Assembly: GCA_025361995.1 (NCBI GenBank)
Contig: JANYIP010000044.1
Coordinates: 1-6,952 of the forward strand
Length of the DNA: 6,952 nt
Reading direction: 5' to 3'
DNA from: Streptomycetales bacterium
GTDB lineage: Bacteria; Actinomycetota; Actinomycetes; Prado026
Of this stretch, positions 6,295 through 6,952 are shown in pieces. A model generated the notes under the pieces. It was not told where the DNA came from and did not search any database. It saw only the letters and a program-made list of their open reading frames with translations. The stretch's first letter is position 1. Each line of letters starts with the position of its first letter. The position numbers were made by a program, and so were the translations under genes.

Positions 6295-6952
6295 TCAGGC
6301 CACGTCGCACAGAACGTGCGACAGCTGAGCCGGTTCAGTGACTTGGACGTCGTGTCCGGCGTCGATATTGGCGACCTGGTCGAAGTGCTCGTCTCGTGCC
6401 TTCTGAGCGAACCCGGCGAACCCGAACTGCGTGCATGACAGATACACCCGGCGCAGCTGGGTGGCGTTTCCCTGTGGTGCTTGGAGGGGCTCTTGGTGCG
6501 TGCGGATCGGCATCGGAGTGAGTCGATCGTTCACCCACCGCGCCAGTTGGGGATCAATGACGCCGAAGTCCGCTGCCGTCATGGGTGGGACGAGCCATCC
6601 TTGGCCTTCTTGGTCCGCCGCCGCCTGGAAGGTCGACTGCGTTCCGGGCATCACGTCAAAGCAGCACTGACCGTCCTCGGCCAGTAGTGCATCCAGGTAG
6701 ATCAACGAACGGATCCGGGTGGGCTGGCGGTCTGCTAGGGCAGTGAGGATCAAGCCCGCGTAGCTGTGGCCGACCAACGTCACGTCCGTCATGTCCTCAC
6801 TGGCCAGTAGTGCCTCCACCTGGGCGACATGCACGCTCAACCCGGTGTCAGGGCGGGCCTGGTCGGCCAGATCGCCCAGGCCGACCAAGGTGGGTGCCAC
6901 CACCCGATGCCCCTGCTGCGTCAGCAAGGGGGTTACTCGGTCCCAGCACCAG
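6295..6952 (-). CDS. Alpha/beta hydrolase, EstC/methylesterase-like (N-terminus missing)
   Basis: The minus-strand frame is open to the right edge, giving 218 residues; only about 10-20 N-terminal residues should be missing. The edge encodes WCWDRVTPLL, which fits the HGxWCWDxVxPLL oxyanion-loop region after the first strand of this family, so an internal TTG at 6927 is not the true start. The nucleophile elbow is GHSYAG, with the serine codon at 6765-6763. The catalytic histidine is in DAGHDVQ, codon at 6354-6352, close to the C-terminus. An Asp in the YLDALLAEDGQ segment is a candidate acid. Relatives hydrolyse small carboxylic esters such as salicylate or pyrethroid esters; the real substrate is unknown. 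Two 60-base samples within it are 60% GC against 75% in a sample of the XPB gene, hinting at a different origin. It converges on the XPB gene and shows no functional link to it. Confidence 0.85.
   Translation of the reverse strand, partial: WCWDRVTPLLTQQGHRVVAPTLVGLGDLADQARPDTGLSVHVAQVEALLASEDMTDVTLVGHSYAGLILTALADRQPTRIRSLIYLDALLAEDGQCCFDVMPGTQSTFQAAADQEGQGWLVPPMTAADFGVIDPQLARWVNDRLTPMPIRTHQEPLQAPQGNATQLRRVYLSCTQFGFAGFAQKARDEHFDQVANIDAGHDVQVTEPAQLSHVLCDVA

Noticed and set aside
4506..6341. 611-codon plus-strand frame overlapping XPB in another phase
   Set aside because: It is Arg/Pro-rich shadow translation of the XPB gene with no domain.
6295..6927. TTG at 6927 as the hydrolase start
   Set aside because: The in-frame codons upstream encode WCWDRVTP, a conserved part of the hydrolase fold, so the gene begins beyond the window.

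Overview
The window is high-GC coding DNA (about 70-75% in sampled stretches of the central genes) with strong GC3 bias, GTG starts, short gene overlaps and TANNNT boxes placed 6-7 bases before start codons, as in leaderless actinobacterial transcripts. A bacterial XPB-type helicase of about 550 residues next to a large helicase-associated partner also points to Actinomycetota. My best guess is Nocardioides or a close relative (Propionibacteriales), but nothing here fixes the genus.

Layout. (1) Positions 998 to 1, minus strand: a gene running off the left edge. It encodes a HAD-type phosphatase domain fused in one reading frame to a LarE-like PP-loop sulfur transferase domain. (2) 1036-1725, plus: an aspartate/glutamate racemase family protein, divergent from gene 1. 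Both start codons sit 6-7 bases after a TANNNT box, so the 37 bp between them looks like a compact bidirectional promoter for two leaderless mRNAs. (3) 1726-1881: a noncoding gap with a strong inverted repeat and a ribosome binding site. (4) 1882-2079, plus: a 65-residue protein I do not recognise. (5) 2090-4585, plus: an 831-residue helicase-associated protein with N-terminal winged-helix-like segments, a Helicase_C_3-like domain and a C-terminal WYL-like domain. (6) 4582-6234, plus: the XPB family DNA helicase (550 residues), overlapping gene 5 by four bases. (7) 6235-6294: a short convergent gap. (8) 6952 to 6295, minus: an alpha/beta hydrolase running off the right edge, with visibly lower GC than the rest.

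How they fit together. Genes 5 and 6 are translationally coupled and almost certainly work together in DNA repair or remodelling. The 65-residue gene just upstream may belong to the same unit, although gene 5 also appears to have its own leaderless promoter, whose -10 box contains the stop codon of the small gene. LarE proteins make the nickel-pincer nucleotide cofactor of LarA-type racemases. The neighbouring racemase belongs to a cofactor-independent family, so the pairing is suggestive but unproven. The hydrolase looks unrelated and may be a later insertion.

Most worth following up: the HAD-LarE fusion; the WYL-like tail on the XPB partner; the alanine at the usual first catalytic position of the racemase; and the unknown small protein ahead of the XPB pair. 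I saw no rRNA, tRNA, CRISPR array, insertion sequence or origin.
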